From Pseudonocardia sp. ICBG1293 (GTDB lineage Bacteria; Actinomycetota; Actinomycetes; Mycobacteriales; Pseudonocardiaceae), in the NCBI RefSeq assembly GCF_020131355.1, contig NZ_JAHLEL010000054.1:124001-188000 (forward strand): a DNA stretch of 64,000 bases, in the 5' to 3' direction. The notes beneath the pieces were generated by a model. That model saw only the letters and a program-made list of their open reading frames with translations. It did no database searches and had not been told where the DNA came from. A program made the position numbers and the translations under genes. Position 1 is the stretch's first letter; each line of letters opens with the position of its first letter. Shown piece after piece: positions 49,872-58,242 of this stretch.

Positions 49872-50942
49872 CTAGTGTCGCGTAAACGATGTTCTTTGAC
49901 CGGGTCGGCAGTGGTTGAGTAGGTCGTCTGCGGGTTTGGTCCAGATGAACGGGTGGCAGCGTTCGTTCCAGCCGTCGATGAACTGGCCGATCGCGCCGAT
50001 CAGTTCTCTGACGCTGCCGAAGCTGCCACGGCGAATGGCCTGGCGGGTGATGACCCCGAAGAAGACCTCGACCATGTTCAGCCACGATCCCGAGGTCGGG
50101 GTGAAGTGCAGGGTGATCCGCGGGTTGCGGGCCAGCCAGGCCTTCACTGCGGGGTGCTTGTGGGTCGCGTAGTTGTCCACCACCAGGTGCAGCTTGCGCC
50201 GCGGGTAGGCCTTCGCGACCTGCTTGAGGAACCGCAGGAACTCCTGATGGCGATGCCGCGGCAGGCCCGCCTGCTCGACCCGCCCGGTCGCGACCTCTAA
50301 CGCCGCGAACAGCGTGGTGGTGCCGTGACGGACGTAGTCATGCGTCCGTTTCTCCGGGATACCGGGCATGATCGGCAGGATCGGCGCTGTCCGGTCCAGG
50401 GCCTGGACCTGGGATTTCTCGTCGACGCAGAGCACGACGGCCTTGTCCGGCGGGTTCAGATACAACCCGACGATGTCGCGGACCTTGGCTTCGAGCTCGG
50501 GATCGGTGGAGAACTTGAACGTCTCGGACTTCCACGGCTGCAGCCCCCACCGCCGCCAAATCTTGCCGATCCACACGTGGGAGATCCCGAGCTCGGCACC
50601 GAGCAGCCGTGACGACCAGTGCGTGACTCCGAGCCGCTCAGGCGGCGGTTCCAGCGTGGCGAGCACGACCGCGACCTCGTCGATCACCGGCGGCCGGCCC
50701 GCCTTGGGCCGGTCGGCCAGCCCGGCGATCCCCTCAGCGGCGTAACGCTTCTTCCACCCGATCACCGTCGCCTTCGACGCCCCGACCAGTGTGACGATGT
50801 CCTTGACCGCCACCCCGTCCGCGGCCAGCAACACGATCCTGCCCCGTCGGGCCAGTCCCGCCGAAACCGACGAGGAACGCAGCCAGGACTCCAACACCTC
50901 GCGGTCGGCGGCCGGAACGTCCACGGTCACAGTCAACGGCAC
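49872..50942 (-). CDS. IS630-family transposase, copy 2
   Basis: 356 residues with the same DDE motifs as the protein at 6455-7525 (VDEKSQ, VVDNYATHKH, SWLNMVEVFFG). Compared with copy 1 it has Gly instead of Cys in VEQAG and Gln instead of Arg in AIGQF. The stop codon is again completed by the TA target. It appears intact and could mobilise both copies. Confidence 0.92.
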   Translation of the reverse strand: MPLTVTVDVPAADREVLESWLRSSSVSAGLARRGRIVLLAADGVAVKDIVTLVGASKATVIGWKKRYAAEGIAGLADRPKAGRPPVIDEVAVVLATLEPPPERLGVTHWSSRLLGAELGISHVWIGKIWRRWGLQPWKSETFKFSTDPELEAKVRDIVGLYLNPPDKAVVLCVDEKSQVQALDRTAPILPIMPGIPEKRTHDYVRHGTTTLFAALEVATGRVEQAGLPRHRHQEFLRFLKQVAKAYPRRKLHLVVDNYATHKHPAVKAWLARNPRITLHFTPTSGSWLNMVEVFFGVITRQAIRRGSFGSVRELIGAIGQFIDGWNERCHPFIWTKPADDLLNHCRPGQRTSFTRH

Positions 50943-50997
50943 AGCTCATGATCCCGTAAACCAGCCCGTGAGTAAAGTAACCTAGTTACCGCAACAC
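49875..50997 (-). mobile_element. IS630-family element, copy 2
   Basis: 1123 bp, same ends as copy 1 (GTGTCGCGTAA), flanked by TA at 49873-49874 and 50998-50999; both junctions read CTAG. It lies in the intergenic region between the GAF-LuxR and IclR genes, and no gene is obviously broken. It is uninterrupted. Confidence 0.92.
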
Positions 50998-51049
50998 TAG
51001 AACTATCAGCGCCTCGGACGCATCCCGTCCGGGACGGAGCGCCCCGGGC

Positions 51050-51871
51050 TCAGCCCCGGTCGGCGGGCGGACGGCCCCCCAGCTCGTGGGTCGCGTCGCG
51101 GGCGGCGGTGACGACCGGGCCGACGAGCCGTTCGACGTCGGCCGGGCCGATACGGGAGGTCGGGAACCCCACGCCGAGGACCACGGCGAGGTCCCCGGTG
51201 TGGTCGCGGACCGGGGCGGCGACCGAGCCGACGTCGGGATGCCGTTCCCCGAACGCCACCGCGACACCGGCGTCGCGCACCTCGTCGAGCTGCCGGTCCA
51301 GCTCCACGGTCGAGGCCGGGGTGCGGTCGGTGAACCGCTCGAGCGTGGCCTCCCCCAGCTCGCTCCGGGCGCCCGGATCGAAGGCGAGGAACACCTTGCC
51401 GGGCGCGCCGGCGTGGATCGGCATGACCATGCCGACCCGGAACGGCCGCATCACGACGTGCCGGGTCTCGGCGACGGCGACGATCGTCCGGAAGGTGCCG
51501 TCACGGACGTAGAGGCAGGCGCTCTCGCCGGTCTGGTCGCGCAGGTCCGCCAGGAGCGGCCGGAGCAGCCGGACCGCGTCGAGCCCGAGTGCCCCCGGCG
51601 CGGCCCAGCGCACCAGCGCGATCCCGATCCGGTAGCGGTCGCCGTCGCGGTCGAGATAGCCCTCGGCCACCAGGTCCTGCACGAGGCGCTGACACGTGCT
51701 CGACGGCAGCCCGGTCGCCTTCGCCAGGTCCCGCAGCGTGGGCTCGGGGGACTCCAGGGTGAAGCTGTCGAGGATCGAGCTGATCTTGCGCAACACCAGC
51801 GTGCCACCGCGCCCGTCCCCCTTGCTCCCCGTCACGAGATCACCCTCCGGCCGTCGGTCGCCTGTTGACAT
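51050..51871 (-). CDS. IclR-family regulator
   Basis: The 273-residue protein starts at ATG 51871. The winged helix-turn-helix reads PTLRDLAKATGLPSSTCQRL and LVAEGYLDRDGDRYRIG. The effector domain has ESACLYVRDGTFRTIVAVAE, PIHAGAPGKVFLAF and VAFGERHPDVGSVAAPVRDH. It is divergent from the maleate-isomerase-like gene (81 bases between starts) and probably controls it and the carrier after it. The effector is likely a carboxylic acid. Confidence 0.9.
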   Translation of the reverse strand: MSTGDRRPEGDLVTGSKGDGRGGTLVLRKISSILDSFTLESPEPTLRDLAKATGLPSSTCQRLVQDLVAEGYLDRDGDRYRIGIALVRWAAPGALGLDAVRLLRPLLADLRDQTGESACLYVRDGTFRTIVAVAETRHVVMRPFRVGMVMPIHAGAPGKVFLAFDPGARSELGEATLERFTDRTPASTVELDRQLDEVRDAGVAVAFGERHPDVGSVAAPVRDHTGDLAVVLGVGFPTSRIGPADVERLVGPVVTAARDATHELGGRPPADRG

Positions 51872-51952
51872 CGCAGCCTATAGCCCGGATTCTGGGATGG
51901 CCACCCACTATGCGGGTTCAGATCACGGCACAACGGAGTGAGGTCCCCGCAC

Positions 51953-52744
51953 ATGACCGGTTTCGCGCAGCCCGGAGCCCCCGGAGCGTCGCCCCCTCGG
52001 CCGACCCGCGTCGGCCTGATCGTCCCGAGCTCGAACACGACGATGGAGACCGAGCTCCCCGAGCTGTTCGCCCGTCAGACCGCGGCCACCGGGCACCGGT
52101 ACACGTTCCACTCCGCACGCGCGGCACTGAAGAACGTGACCCGCGAGGAGCTGCTCGCGATGGTCGGGAAGGCCGCCGAGTGCGCGGTGGCCGTGTCCGA
52201 CGCCGACGTCGACGTCGACGTCATCGCCTACGCCTGCCTCGTGGCCGTCATGGCCCAGGGCCCGGGCGCGCACGCGGAGTCCGAGCGGCTGATCGCCGAG
52301 GCGGCCGCCGGCAACGGCCACCCCGCCGAGGTCGTCAGCAGCGCCGGGGCCCTGGTCCGCACGCTGACCGGGATGGGCGTCGGCCGCGTCGCGATGATCA
52401 CGCCCTACATGCGGCCGCTCACCCGGATGGTCGCCGACTACGTCGAGGGCTCGGGCATCGAGGTGCTGGACGCGACGAGCCTGGAGGTCGACGACAACCT
52501 CGCCGTCGGCTGCCTCGACCCCGGTGCGCTACCCGGGATCGCCCGCAGGCTCCGGCTCGAGGGGGCGGAGGCCGTCGTCCTGTCCGCGTGCGTGCAGATG
52601 CCGTCGCTGCCCGCCGTCCAGGCAGTGGAGGACGAGCTCGGGCTGCCGGTGGTGACCGCGGCCACCGCGACCACCCACGAGGTGCTCCGGGCGCTCGGAC
52701 ACACCCCCGCGATCAGCGGCGCCGGCCGCCTGCTGGCGGGATGA
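51953..52744 (+). CDS. Maleate isomerase / Asp-Glu racemase-family protein
   Basis: The 263-residue protein starts at ATG 51953. The family start TRVGLIVPSSNTTMETELP is typical of maleate cis-trans isomerases and arylmalonate decarboxylases. The two Cys positions are visible in IAYACLVAVMAQG and VVLSACVQMPSLPAVQ, followed by PVVTAATATTHEVLRALG. It would isomerise or decarboxylate a dicarboxylic acid. The carrier gene follows after seven bases, so uptake and conversion are coupled. Confidence 0.87.
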   Translation: MTGFAQPGAPGASPPRPTRVGLIVPSSNTTMETELPELFARQTAATGHRYTFHSARAALKNVTREELLAMVGKAAECAVAVSDADVDVDVIAYACLVAVMAQGPGAHAESERLIAEAAAGNGHPAEVVSSAGALVRTLTGMGVGRVAMITPYMRPLTRMVADYVEGSGIEVLDATSLEVDDNLAVGCLDPGALPGIARRLRLEGAEAVVLSACVQMPSLPAVQAVEDELGLPVVTAATATTHEVLRALGHTPAISGAGRLLAG

Positions 52745-52751
52745 GGGCGTC

Positions 52752-54086
52752 ATGACACTCTCCGTGCTCGCCTTCCTCGTGCTCGTCGCCGCGTTCGCCA
52801 TCGGTTCGCTGACCAGCATCAGCGCGGGCCTGCTCGCGCTCGTCGCGGCGTTCGGGGTCGGTTCCCTGGCCGCCGGCCTGCCGCTCTCCGACGTCATCGG
52901 CGAGTTCCCCGCCGGGCTGTTCCTCATCCTGGTCGGGGCGACGCTGCTGTTCGGCATCGTCCGGGAGACCGGGACCATCGACCTGATGGCCTACTGGGCC
53001 GAGCGGCTCGCGGGCGGCCGCCGGCTGCTGGTCCCCGTCCTCATGTTCGCCCTGGCCGCGCTGCTGGCCGCCGCCGGCGCGTTCACCCCGGCGGCGATCG
53101 CCATCGTCGCGCCCGTCGCCCTGGCCCTGGGCTCCCGGTTCGGGATCAGCTCGCTCGCGATGGGGCTGGTCGTCATCCAGGGCGCGAACGCGGGCGCGTT
53201 CTCCCCGGTCAACCCGTTCGGCGTCATCGCCAACGACATGCTCGACCAGGCCGGTGGCGACGCGACCCTGCGGCTGTTCCTGTCGGTGTTCGCGTTCAAC
53301 GCGGTGCTGGCCGTCGTCGCCTACGCGGTCGTGCAGTCCGCCGTCGGGTGGCTCGACCGGCGGTCGTCCGCCGCGACCCCGGCGGGCGACACCGACGGCC
53401 CGACGGCCGGGCGGGAGCCCGGTCCGGGCGGCGGCGCGGCCACCGCGGTGGCCGAACGCACGGCCGTCTCCGGGATCACCCGGGTCCGGGCCACCCCGAT
53501 GCGGATCCTGACCCTCGTCGGGATGGGCTCGCTGCTCGTCCTCACCACCGTGCTCGGGATCGACGTCGGGGTGGCGACGCTGGTCATCGCCCTGGTCCTC
53601 ATCATCGTGCGCCCCTCGGTGCAGAAGCCCGTCATCGACGCCATGCCCTGGTCGGCCATCCTGCTGGTGACCGGCATCGTCACCTACGTCGGCATGCTGG
53701 AGACCATCGGCGCCCTCGACGACCTCCAGGAGGGCATCGCCGGTCTCGGCAACGCGTCGCTCGCCGCGCTGGCGGTCAGCTACGTCGTGGGGCTGGCCTC
53801 GGCGTTCGCCTCGACGACCGGCACCCTGACGGTGATCGGCCCCGTCGTCGCCCCGATCGCGGCGGACCCGACCCTGTCGGTGGTCGGCGTCGTCACGGCG
53901 GTCGGCATCAGCTCGTCGGTGGTGGACACCAGTCCCATGTCGACCAGCGGCGCGCTGCTGATGGCGAGCGCGCCGCCCCGGCTGGAGCGGATGTTCTTCC
54001 GCGCCCTGCTGCTCTGGGCGATCGCCATGATCGCGATCGTGCCGGTGGTCGCCTGGCTGCTGTTCGTGCAGCTCGGCAGCGGCTGA
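52752..54086 (+). CDS. MatC-type dicarboxylate carrier (SLC13/IT superfamily)
   Basis: The 444-residue integral membrane protein has about eleven hydrophobic segments. FGIVRETGTIDLMAYWAERL, GAFTPAAIAIVAPVALALG and NAGAFSPVNPFGVIANDML resemble the MatC N-terminal domain of malonate/dicarboxylate carriers. A hydrophilic central loop (about residues 205-240, Pro/Gly-rich) separates the halves. It lies seven bases after the maleate-isomerase-like gene and presumably imports its substrate. A hairpin terminator follows. Confidence 0.88.
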   Translation: MTLSVLAFLVLVAAFAIGSLTSISAGLLALVAAFGVGSLAAGLPLSDVIGEFPAGLFLILVGATLLFGIVRETGTIDLMAYWAERLAGGRRLLVPVLMFALAALLAAAGAFTPAAIAIVAPVALALGSRFGISSLAMGLVVIQGANAGAFSPVNPFGVIANDMLDQAGGDATLRLFLSVFAFNAVLAVVAYAVVQSAVGWLDRRSSAATPAGDTDGPTAGREPGPGGGAATAVAERTAVSGITRVRATPMRILTLVGMGSLLVLTTVLGIDVGVATLVIALVLIIVRPSVQKPVIDAMPWSAILLVTGIVTYVGMLETIGALDDLQEGIAGLGNASLAALAVSYVVGLASAFASTTGTLTVIGPVVAPIAADPTLSVVGVVTAVGISSSVVDTSPMSTSGALLMASAPPRLERMFFRALLLWAIAMIAIVPVVAWLLFVQLGSG

Positions 54087-54100
54087 GGTCGCCGACGCCG

Positions 54101-54140
54101 ACCGGGCGCCCAGGGCCCGGGCCGGGCCGTGGCGCCCGGT
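54101..54140. terminator. Terminator hairpin
   Basis: A 10-bp stem ACCGGGCGCC / GGCGCCCGGT with a 20-base GC-rich loop lies between the convergent carrier and fusion genes. Confidence 0.65.
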
Positions 54141-54171
54141 GGGGCCGCGGCATCCCCGGGGCCCCTCGGGA

Positions 54172-55518
54172 TCAGGCCGCTCCGGCGCGGATCGCGGACC
54201 GGCGCCGCTCCTCGTCGGCGGTCACCTCCTGGGCGCGGACCGCGGTCGCGGCGGCGTGGGCCGCGGGGACGACGATGACGCCGTCGTCGTCGGCGGCGAC
54301 GACGTCACCGGGCTGCACCACGACCCCACCGACCGCGACCGGCTCGTCGATCCGGCCGGGACCGTGCTTGAACGGCCCGGCCGGTGTGGTCGCCCGCGCC
54401 CACACCGGGAAGCCGATCTTCTCCAGCTCGACGACGTCGCGAGCCGCCCCGTCGATCACCATGCCGGTCACGCCGCGGGCCAGTGCCCGCTCCGCGATGA
54501 GCTCCCCGATCAGGGCCCGCGTGGTGTCGCCGTGCCCGTTGACCACGATCAGCTCACCGCGCCGGACGTTCTGCAGCGCCCGGTGGATCGCCGCGTTGTC
54601 CCCGCTGCGGACCCACACGGTGCGGGCCCGGCCGACCGCGCGGGCGCCCTTGTAGAGGGCGTGGATGCCGCCGTCCATCATGCCCATGCGGTCCTGGGCG
54701 TCGCCGATCGTCGCCACCGCGAGCCCGCGGTAGGTGTCCAGGAGCGCGGCCTGGTCGACGAGCTGCTCGTCGGCGAGGGCGTGGTGCAGCTGCGCCGTCG
54801 CGCGGGTCATGCCCGGCGCCACGCCCAGCCGGTCGAGCAGGCGGGCGGCCGCGTCGGACTCGCCGGCGCGGCGCCCGGCGTGCTTGGCCGTACCGGTGTG
54901 CAGGCGCTCCCGGGTGGCCGTGCCGTCGGCCAGCTCCCCGTCGATCTGGCGGGCGACCCACTCCTCGGCACCGGCCGCCCGTCCGGCCCGCAGCGCCTCG
55001 GTGATGAGCGCTCCGAGACCCTTCATCCACGTCGTGCGCAGCAGCTTGCGCGCCGACGCCTCACCGGGCGCGCCCCCGATGTCGTCGACCTCGGCGCCGA
55101 AGGAACGGAACCGCTCCGCCGCGGACGCGGACCCGCTCCCGCTGATCACCACGCTCGTCGCGATGCCGTGGCGCGGCACCGGTCCGATCACCGAGACGTC
55201 GGCGAACCGGTCCACCCCGACGGCGTCGGCGATCACCAGCTTGCCCGACGGCTCCCCGGCGTTCATGTCGGCGTAGACGGCCGCCCCGGCGAGGTGCGGG
55301 GCGACGGCCTCGGCCGCCACCTGCGCGTGCCGGCCACCGACGAGGCTGAGCACCAGCTCGGCGCCGCGCACGGCGTCGGCGGGATCGGACTCCCGCCGCA
55401 CCCCCACCGGGGTGGGGACCGACGCGGGGTCGTAGCCGGTCACTGTCCATCCGTGTGCCGCGAGGCCGGAGGCGTAGACGGCGCCGGCCTCGCCGAGTCC
55501 CAGAACGGTGGCGTGCAT
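54172..55518 (-). CDS. NAD(P)-dependent dehydrogenase / RraA-like fusion protein
   Basis: The 448-residue protein starts at ATG 55518. Residues 1 to about 235 form a beta-hydroxyacid dehydrogenase-like unit (HATVLGLGEAGAVYASGLAA, ADMNAGEPSGK, LLRTTWMKGLGALITEAL). Residues from about 255 form an RraA/HMG-aldolase unit (LAVATIGDAQDRMGMMDGG, IVVNGHGDTTRALIGELIAE, GMVIDGAARDVVEL and DVVAADDDGVIVVP, with the Arg-Asp pair of these aldolases/decarboxylases). One polypeptide therefore could oxidise a hydroxyacid and cleave or decarboxylate the keto product. It is the last gene of a minus-strand unit with a TRAP permease. Confidence 0.87.
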   Translation of the reverse strand: MHATVLGLGEAGAVYASGLAAHGWTVTGYDPASVPTPVGVRRESDPADAVRGAELVLSLVGGRHAQVAAEAVAPHLAGAAVYADMNAGEPSGKLVIADAVGVDRFADVSVIGPVPRHGIATSVVISGSGSASAAERFRSFGAEVDDIGGAPGEASARKLLRTTWMKGLGALITEALRAGRAAGAEEWVARQIDGELADGTATRERLHTGTAKHAGRRAGESDAAARLLDRLGVAPGMTRATAQLHHALADEQLVDQAALLDTYRGLAVATIGDAQDRMGMMDGGIHALYKGARAVGRARTVWVRSGDNAAIHRALQNVRRGELIVVNGHGDTTRALIGELIAERALARGVTGMVIDGAARDVVELEKIGFPVWARATTPAGPFKHGPGRIDEPVAVGGVVVQPGDVVAADDDGVIVVPAAHAAATAVRAQEVTADEERRRSAIRAGAA

Positions 55519-55572
55519 GAGAGAGCCTTTCTCGAGATGGAGCGGGCGGACGGGCGACGGGATCGCCCGGTG

Positions 55573-55860
55573 TCAGTCCCCGGTCGACGCGTCGCCGGAG
55601 GACGGGCGGTCCTCCAGATAGCCACCACCGAAGGCGATGAGCCCGAAGACGATCGCGGCGCCGATGGCCGGGACGAGCAGCGCGTCCGAGGCCCCCGAGA
55701 CGAGCGCGGGCTGCACCAGGACGACGCCGACCGCCTGGACGGCGACGAGCGTGGCGCCGATGAGGACGAACACCGCCATCGCCGCGACGAACAGGATCCT
55801 GACGACGGACCGCGCGCGGTCGCGTGCGCCGACCGGGCTGGTGTGGGTGGTGGCCGACAT
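55573..55860 (-). CDS. Small membrane protein with two TM segments, TRAP-associated
   Basis: The 95-residue protein from ATG 55860 has two hydrophobic helices (ILFVAAMAVFVLIGATLVAV and LLVPAIGAAIVFGLIAFGGG) and a charged C-terminus. It lies between the TRAP large permease (50 bases upstream) and the fusion gene (54 bases downstream), the position where the small DctQ subunit would be expected. It is much shorter than DctQ (usually four helices, about 160 residues). It may be a reduced substitute for DctQ; this rests on position only. Confidence 0.65.
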   Translation of the reverse strand: MSATTHTSPVGARDRARSVVRILFVAAMAVFVLIGATLVAVQAVGVVLVQPALVSGASDALLVPAIGAAIVFGLIAFGGGYLEDRPSSGDASTGD

Positions 55861-55910
55861 CGGCTCGTCTCCTCGGGACTCGGCGGGGTGCGGGCGGTGT
55901 GGCTCGCCGT

Positions 55911-57254
55911 TCACAGCGGCACCGGCAGGACGCCCCACGCGATCAGGCATCCGATCAGCAGGACGGGGAGCATGTAGTAGACGATCAGCGGGACGAAGGT
56001 CTTCTCCGGCTTCGCACCGGTGAGCCCGGCCGCGACGAAGATCGACCCGGAGGCCGGCGGGGACGCGCCCTCGGTCGAGGCGAACACGAGGATCGCCGTC
56101 ACGGCGAGGACGGGGTCCACGCCGACCGCGACCAGCGCGAGCAGGGACACCTGGCCGACCGCCGTCAGCGTCGCGGTCGAGGACAGCGGCCCGGCCACCA
56201 CCGCCACCAGCACCGCGACGATCAGGACCATCACGTACTGGTTGATGGCGAGACCGCCCAGGATGCGGTCGACGTCGTCGGAGAGTCCGAGCCCGTTGAG
56301 CACCTCGCTGGCCGCGACGGCGAAGAACAGCAGTGAGCCGATGACCGCGAGGCGGGGCATGGCGCCGGTGGTGAACTCGAACCAGCCCGCACGGGTGCGC
56401 GGCAGCTGCTTGCGACCGACGACCAGCGCGATCCCCGTGATCAGCATCGGGATCCAGATCAGGATGGAGATGTCGCCGAGCGAGTCGCCGAGACGGGTGT
56501 CCGCCCCGAGGACCTCAGCCAGCGGCCCGACGGTGAGGAAGATCGGTACGAACGCACCGATCATGATCAGCGGAGCGGTACCCGCCGTGCGGAGGCTGGT
56601 GCGCAGCGGGGTGATCGCCTCGTCGTCGACCCGGGTGATGCCGTCGCGGTGGACGAACCAGTAGATCAGCAGGAAGCGCCACACGATCTGGTAGACCCCG
56701 GCCATGAGCAGGGCGAGGTAGATCTGGCCGGTGGTCACCATGGAGCCGGCGAAGCCGATCATGATGACCATCGAGGCGCTCGGCGGGAGCGCCGCACCCA
56801 TGCCGCCGTTCCCGGCGAGCACCGTGGCACTGCGCGCCGGGTCCCAGCCGCTGCGCACCATCCACGGCCCCGTGAAGGAGCCGGTCGCGGCGGTGTTGCC
56901 GGAGTTGGACCCCGACAACGCCCCCATGACGGCCGACCCCGCGGTGTCCACCAGGGCGGGGCCGCCCCGCAGGCGCCCGAACACCGAGTTGAGGACCGCC
57001 AGCAGCCGCTGGATGAGCCCGAGGCGGTCGATCACGTACGCCATCAGAACGAACGCCATCGCGGCGAAGAGCACCTCGTGCTCCAGGGCGCCGACCATGC
57101 CGTCCAGCAGGGCCCGGGGTGCCCCGGTTCCGGCGAACAACGCCGTGACCACCAGACCGAGGAGCATGGCCTCGCCCATGTTCCGGCGCAGCACCACGTT
57201 CCAGATCACGATGACGGCGATGAACGCACAGAGCGCTAGGAGCGCGATCGGCAT
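55911..57254 (-). CDS. TRAP transporter large permease (DctM-like)
   Basis: The 447-residue protein starts at ATG 57254. The family signature is unmistakable: GALSGSNSGNTAATGSFTGP, then LAGNGGMGAALPPSASMVIM and in the second half GPLSSTATLTAVGQ with ASTEGASPPASGSIFVAAGL. About twelve hydrophobic segments are present. TRAP systems import carboxylic acids using a periplasmic DctP receptor, but no DctP gene is in this window. It starts the operon with the small membrane protein and the fusion enzyme. Confidence 0.9.
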   Translation of the reverse strand: MPIALLALCAFIAVIVIWNVVLRRNMGEAMLLGLVVTALFAGTGAPRALLDGMVGALEHEVLFAAMAFVLMAYVIDRLGLIQRLLAVLNSVFGRLRGGPALVDTAGSAVMGALSGSNSGNTAATGSFTGPWMVRSGWDPARSATVLAGNGGMGAALPPSASMVIMIGFAGSMVTTGQIYLALLMAGVYQIVWRFLLIYWFVHRDGITRVDDEAITPLRTSLRTAGTAPLIMIGAFVPIFLTVGPLAEVLGADTRLGDSLGDISILIWIPMLITGIALVVGRKQLPRTRAGWFEFTTGAMPRLAVIGSLLFFAVAASEVLNGLGLSDDVDRILGGLAINQYVMVLIVAVLVAVVAGPLSSTATLTAVGQVSLLALVAVGVDPVLAVTAILVFASTEGASPPASGSIFVAAGLTGAKPEKTFVPLIVYYMLPVLLIGCLIAWGVLPVPL

Positions 57255-57288
57255 GTGAACCAGTCCCGACGTCGATGTTGGACTCTGA

Positions 57289-57301
57289 TGAGAAAGTCTC
57301 A
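57289..57301. promoter_or_regulatory. Inverted repeat, possible IclR operator
   Basis: TGAGA-AAG-TCTCA lies 35 bases upstream of the TRAP permease start and 141 bases before the divergent IclR gene. A related half-site (TGTGAGAAGG) occurs near 57397. Short palindromes of this size are usual for IclR regulators. Confidence 0.45.
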
Positions 57302-57441
57302 CAGAATGGAAGGCTTGCTCGCGGAATGAGTTTGGGCGGTCTGCCTGACCCTGTCAAGAGGCCGTGTCGTCGTATCGACGAAGCGACCTACCACTGTGTG
57401 AGAAGGTGGCCCCGCGTAGTCGGCGACGAAGGTGGGACGGC

Positions 57442-58188
57442 GTGGAGAAGAGCTCGACGATGCGGTCCCTGGAACGGGCCATCGACGTACTGGAGGTGCT
57501 CGACGGGGCGCGCCAACCGCTGCGGCTCACCGAGATCGCGCGGCGCGCGGGGCTGCCGGTACCCACCGCGCAGCGGATCCTGTCGGTCCTCGAGTCGCGG
57601 GACCGGGTCGAGCGCGACGGTGCCGGCTACCGTCCCGGCGTCGCCCTCACCTTCGGTGCGCACGCCTACCTCACGACCAACCCGCTGCTGTTCGCCGCGA
57701 GCCCGGTCCTCATCGACCTGGCGGTCGAGACGGGGCTGACCGCGTCGCTGTTCCGGGAGTACGACGACACCCGGGTCGTCCTGACCCGGGCGCACGCGCA
57801 GCGCAGGCTCCGGTACGAGCTGCCGGTCGGGGCCCGGCTGCCGTTGCACCTCGGCGCCGGCAAGGCGCTGCTGGCCCAGCGCACCGCGGAGGACGCCCGC
57901 GCGCTGCTGGAGAGCCTCGAGGAGACCGCGGAGTACCCGGCCCCCGACGTCGAGGCGGTACTGGCCGACCTCGCACGCACCCGGGAACTCGGCTACTCGG
58001 TGGCCTACAACGAGCGGGCCCCCGGGGTCGCCAGCGTCGCCGCGGCGATCCCGCTGCACGGCGACGTCCGGGCCGCCGTGCAGGTGGCGGGCTACGCCGA
58101 GGACGTCCCCGAGAGCCGCACGGCTGCGCTCGGCCTCGAGGTGCAGCGGGCCGCGCTGGCCATCAGCCGTACGGTCCCCGCCGGCTGA
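57442..58188 (+). CDS. IclR-family regulator
   Basis: The 248-residue protein starts at GTG 57442 (ribosome site aaggtggg at 57429-57436); ATG 57460 is an alternative. DNA-binding part: RSLERAIDVLEVLDGARQPL and LTEIARRAGLPVPTAQRILS. Effector part: VETGLTASLFREYDDTRVVL, LPLHLGAGKALLAQRT and YSVAYNERAPGVASVAAAIP. It is divergent from the TRAP operon and upstream of the Ldh-type gene (convergent), so it probably controls the carboxylate transport genes. Confidence 0.88.
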   Translation: MEKSSTMRSLERAIDVLEVLDGARQPLRLTEIARRAGLPVPTAQRILSVLESRDRVERDGAGYRPGVALTFGAHAYLTTNPLLFAASPVLIDLAVETGLTASLFREYDDTRVVLTRAHAQRRLRYELPVGARLPLHLGAGKALLAQRTAEDARALLESLEETAEYPAPDVEAVLADLARTRELGYSVAYNERAPGVASVAAAIPLHGDVRAAVQVAGYAEDVPESRTAALGLEVQRAALAISRTVPAG

Positions 58189-58242
58189 GGCCCGGCCCGG
58201 GAAGACGGTGCCGACGGACCGGCTCGACGATCCCGCCGCCGG

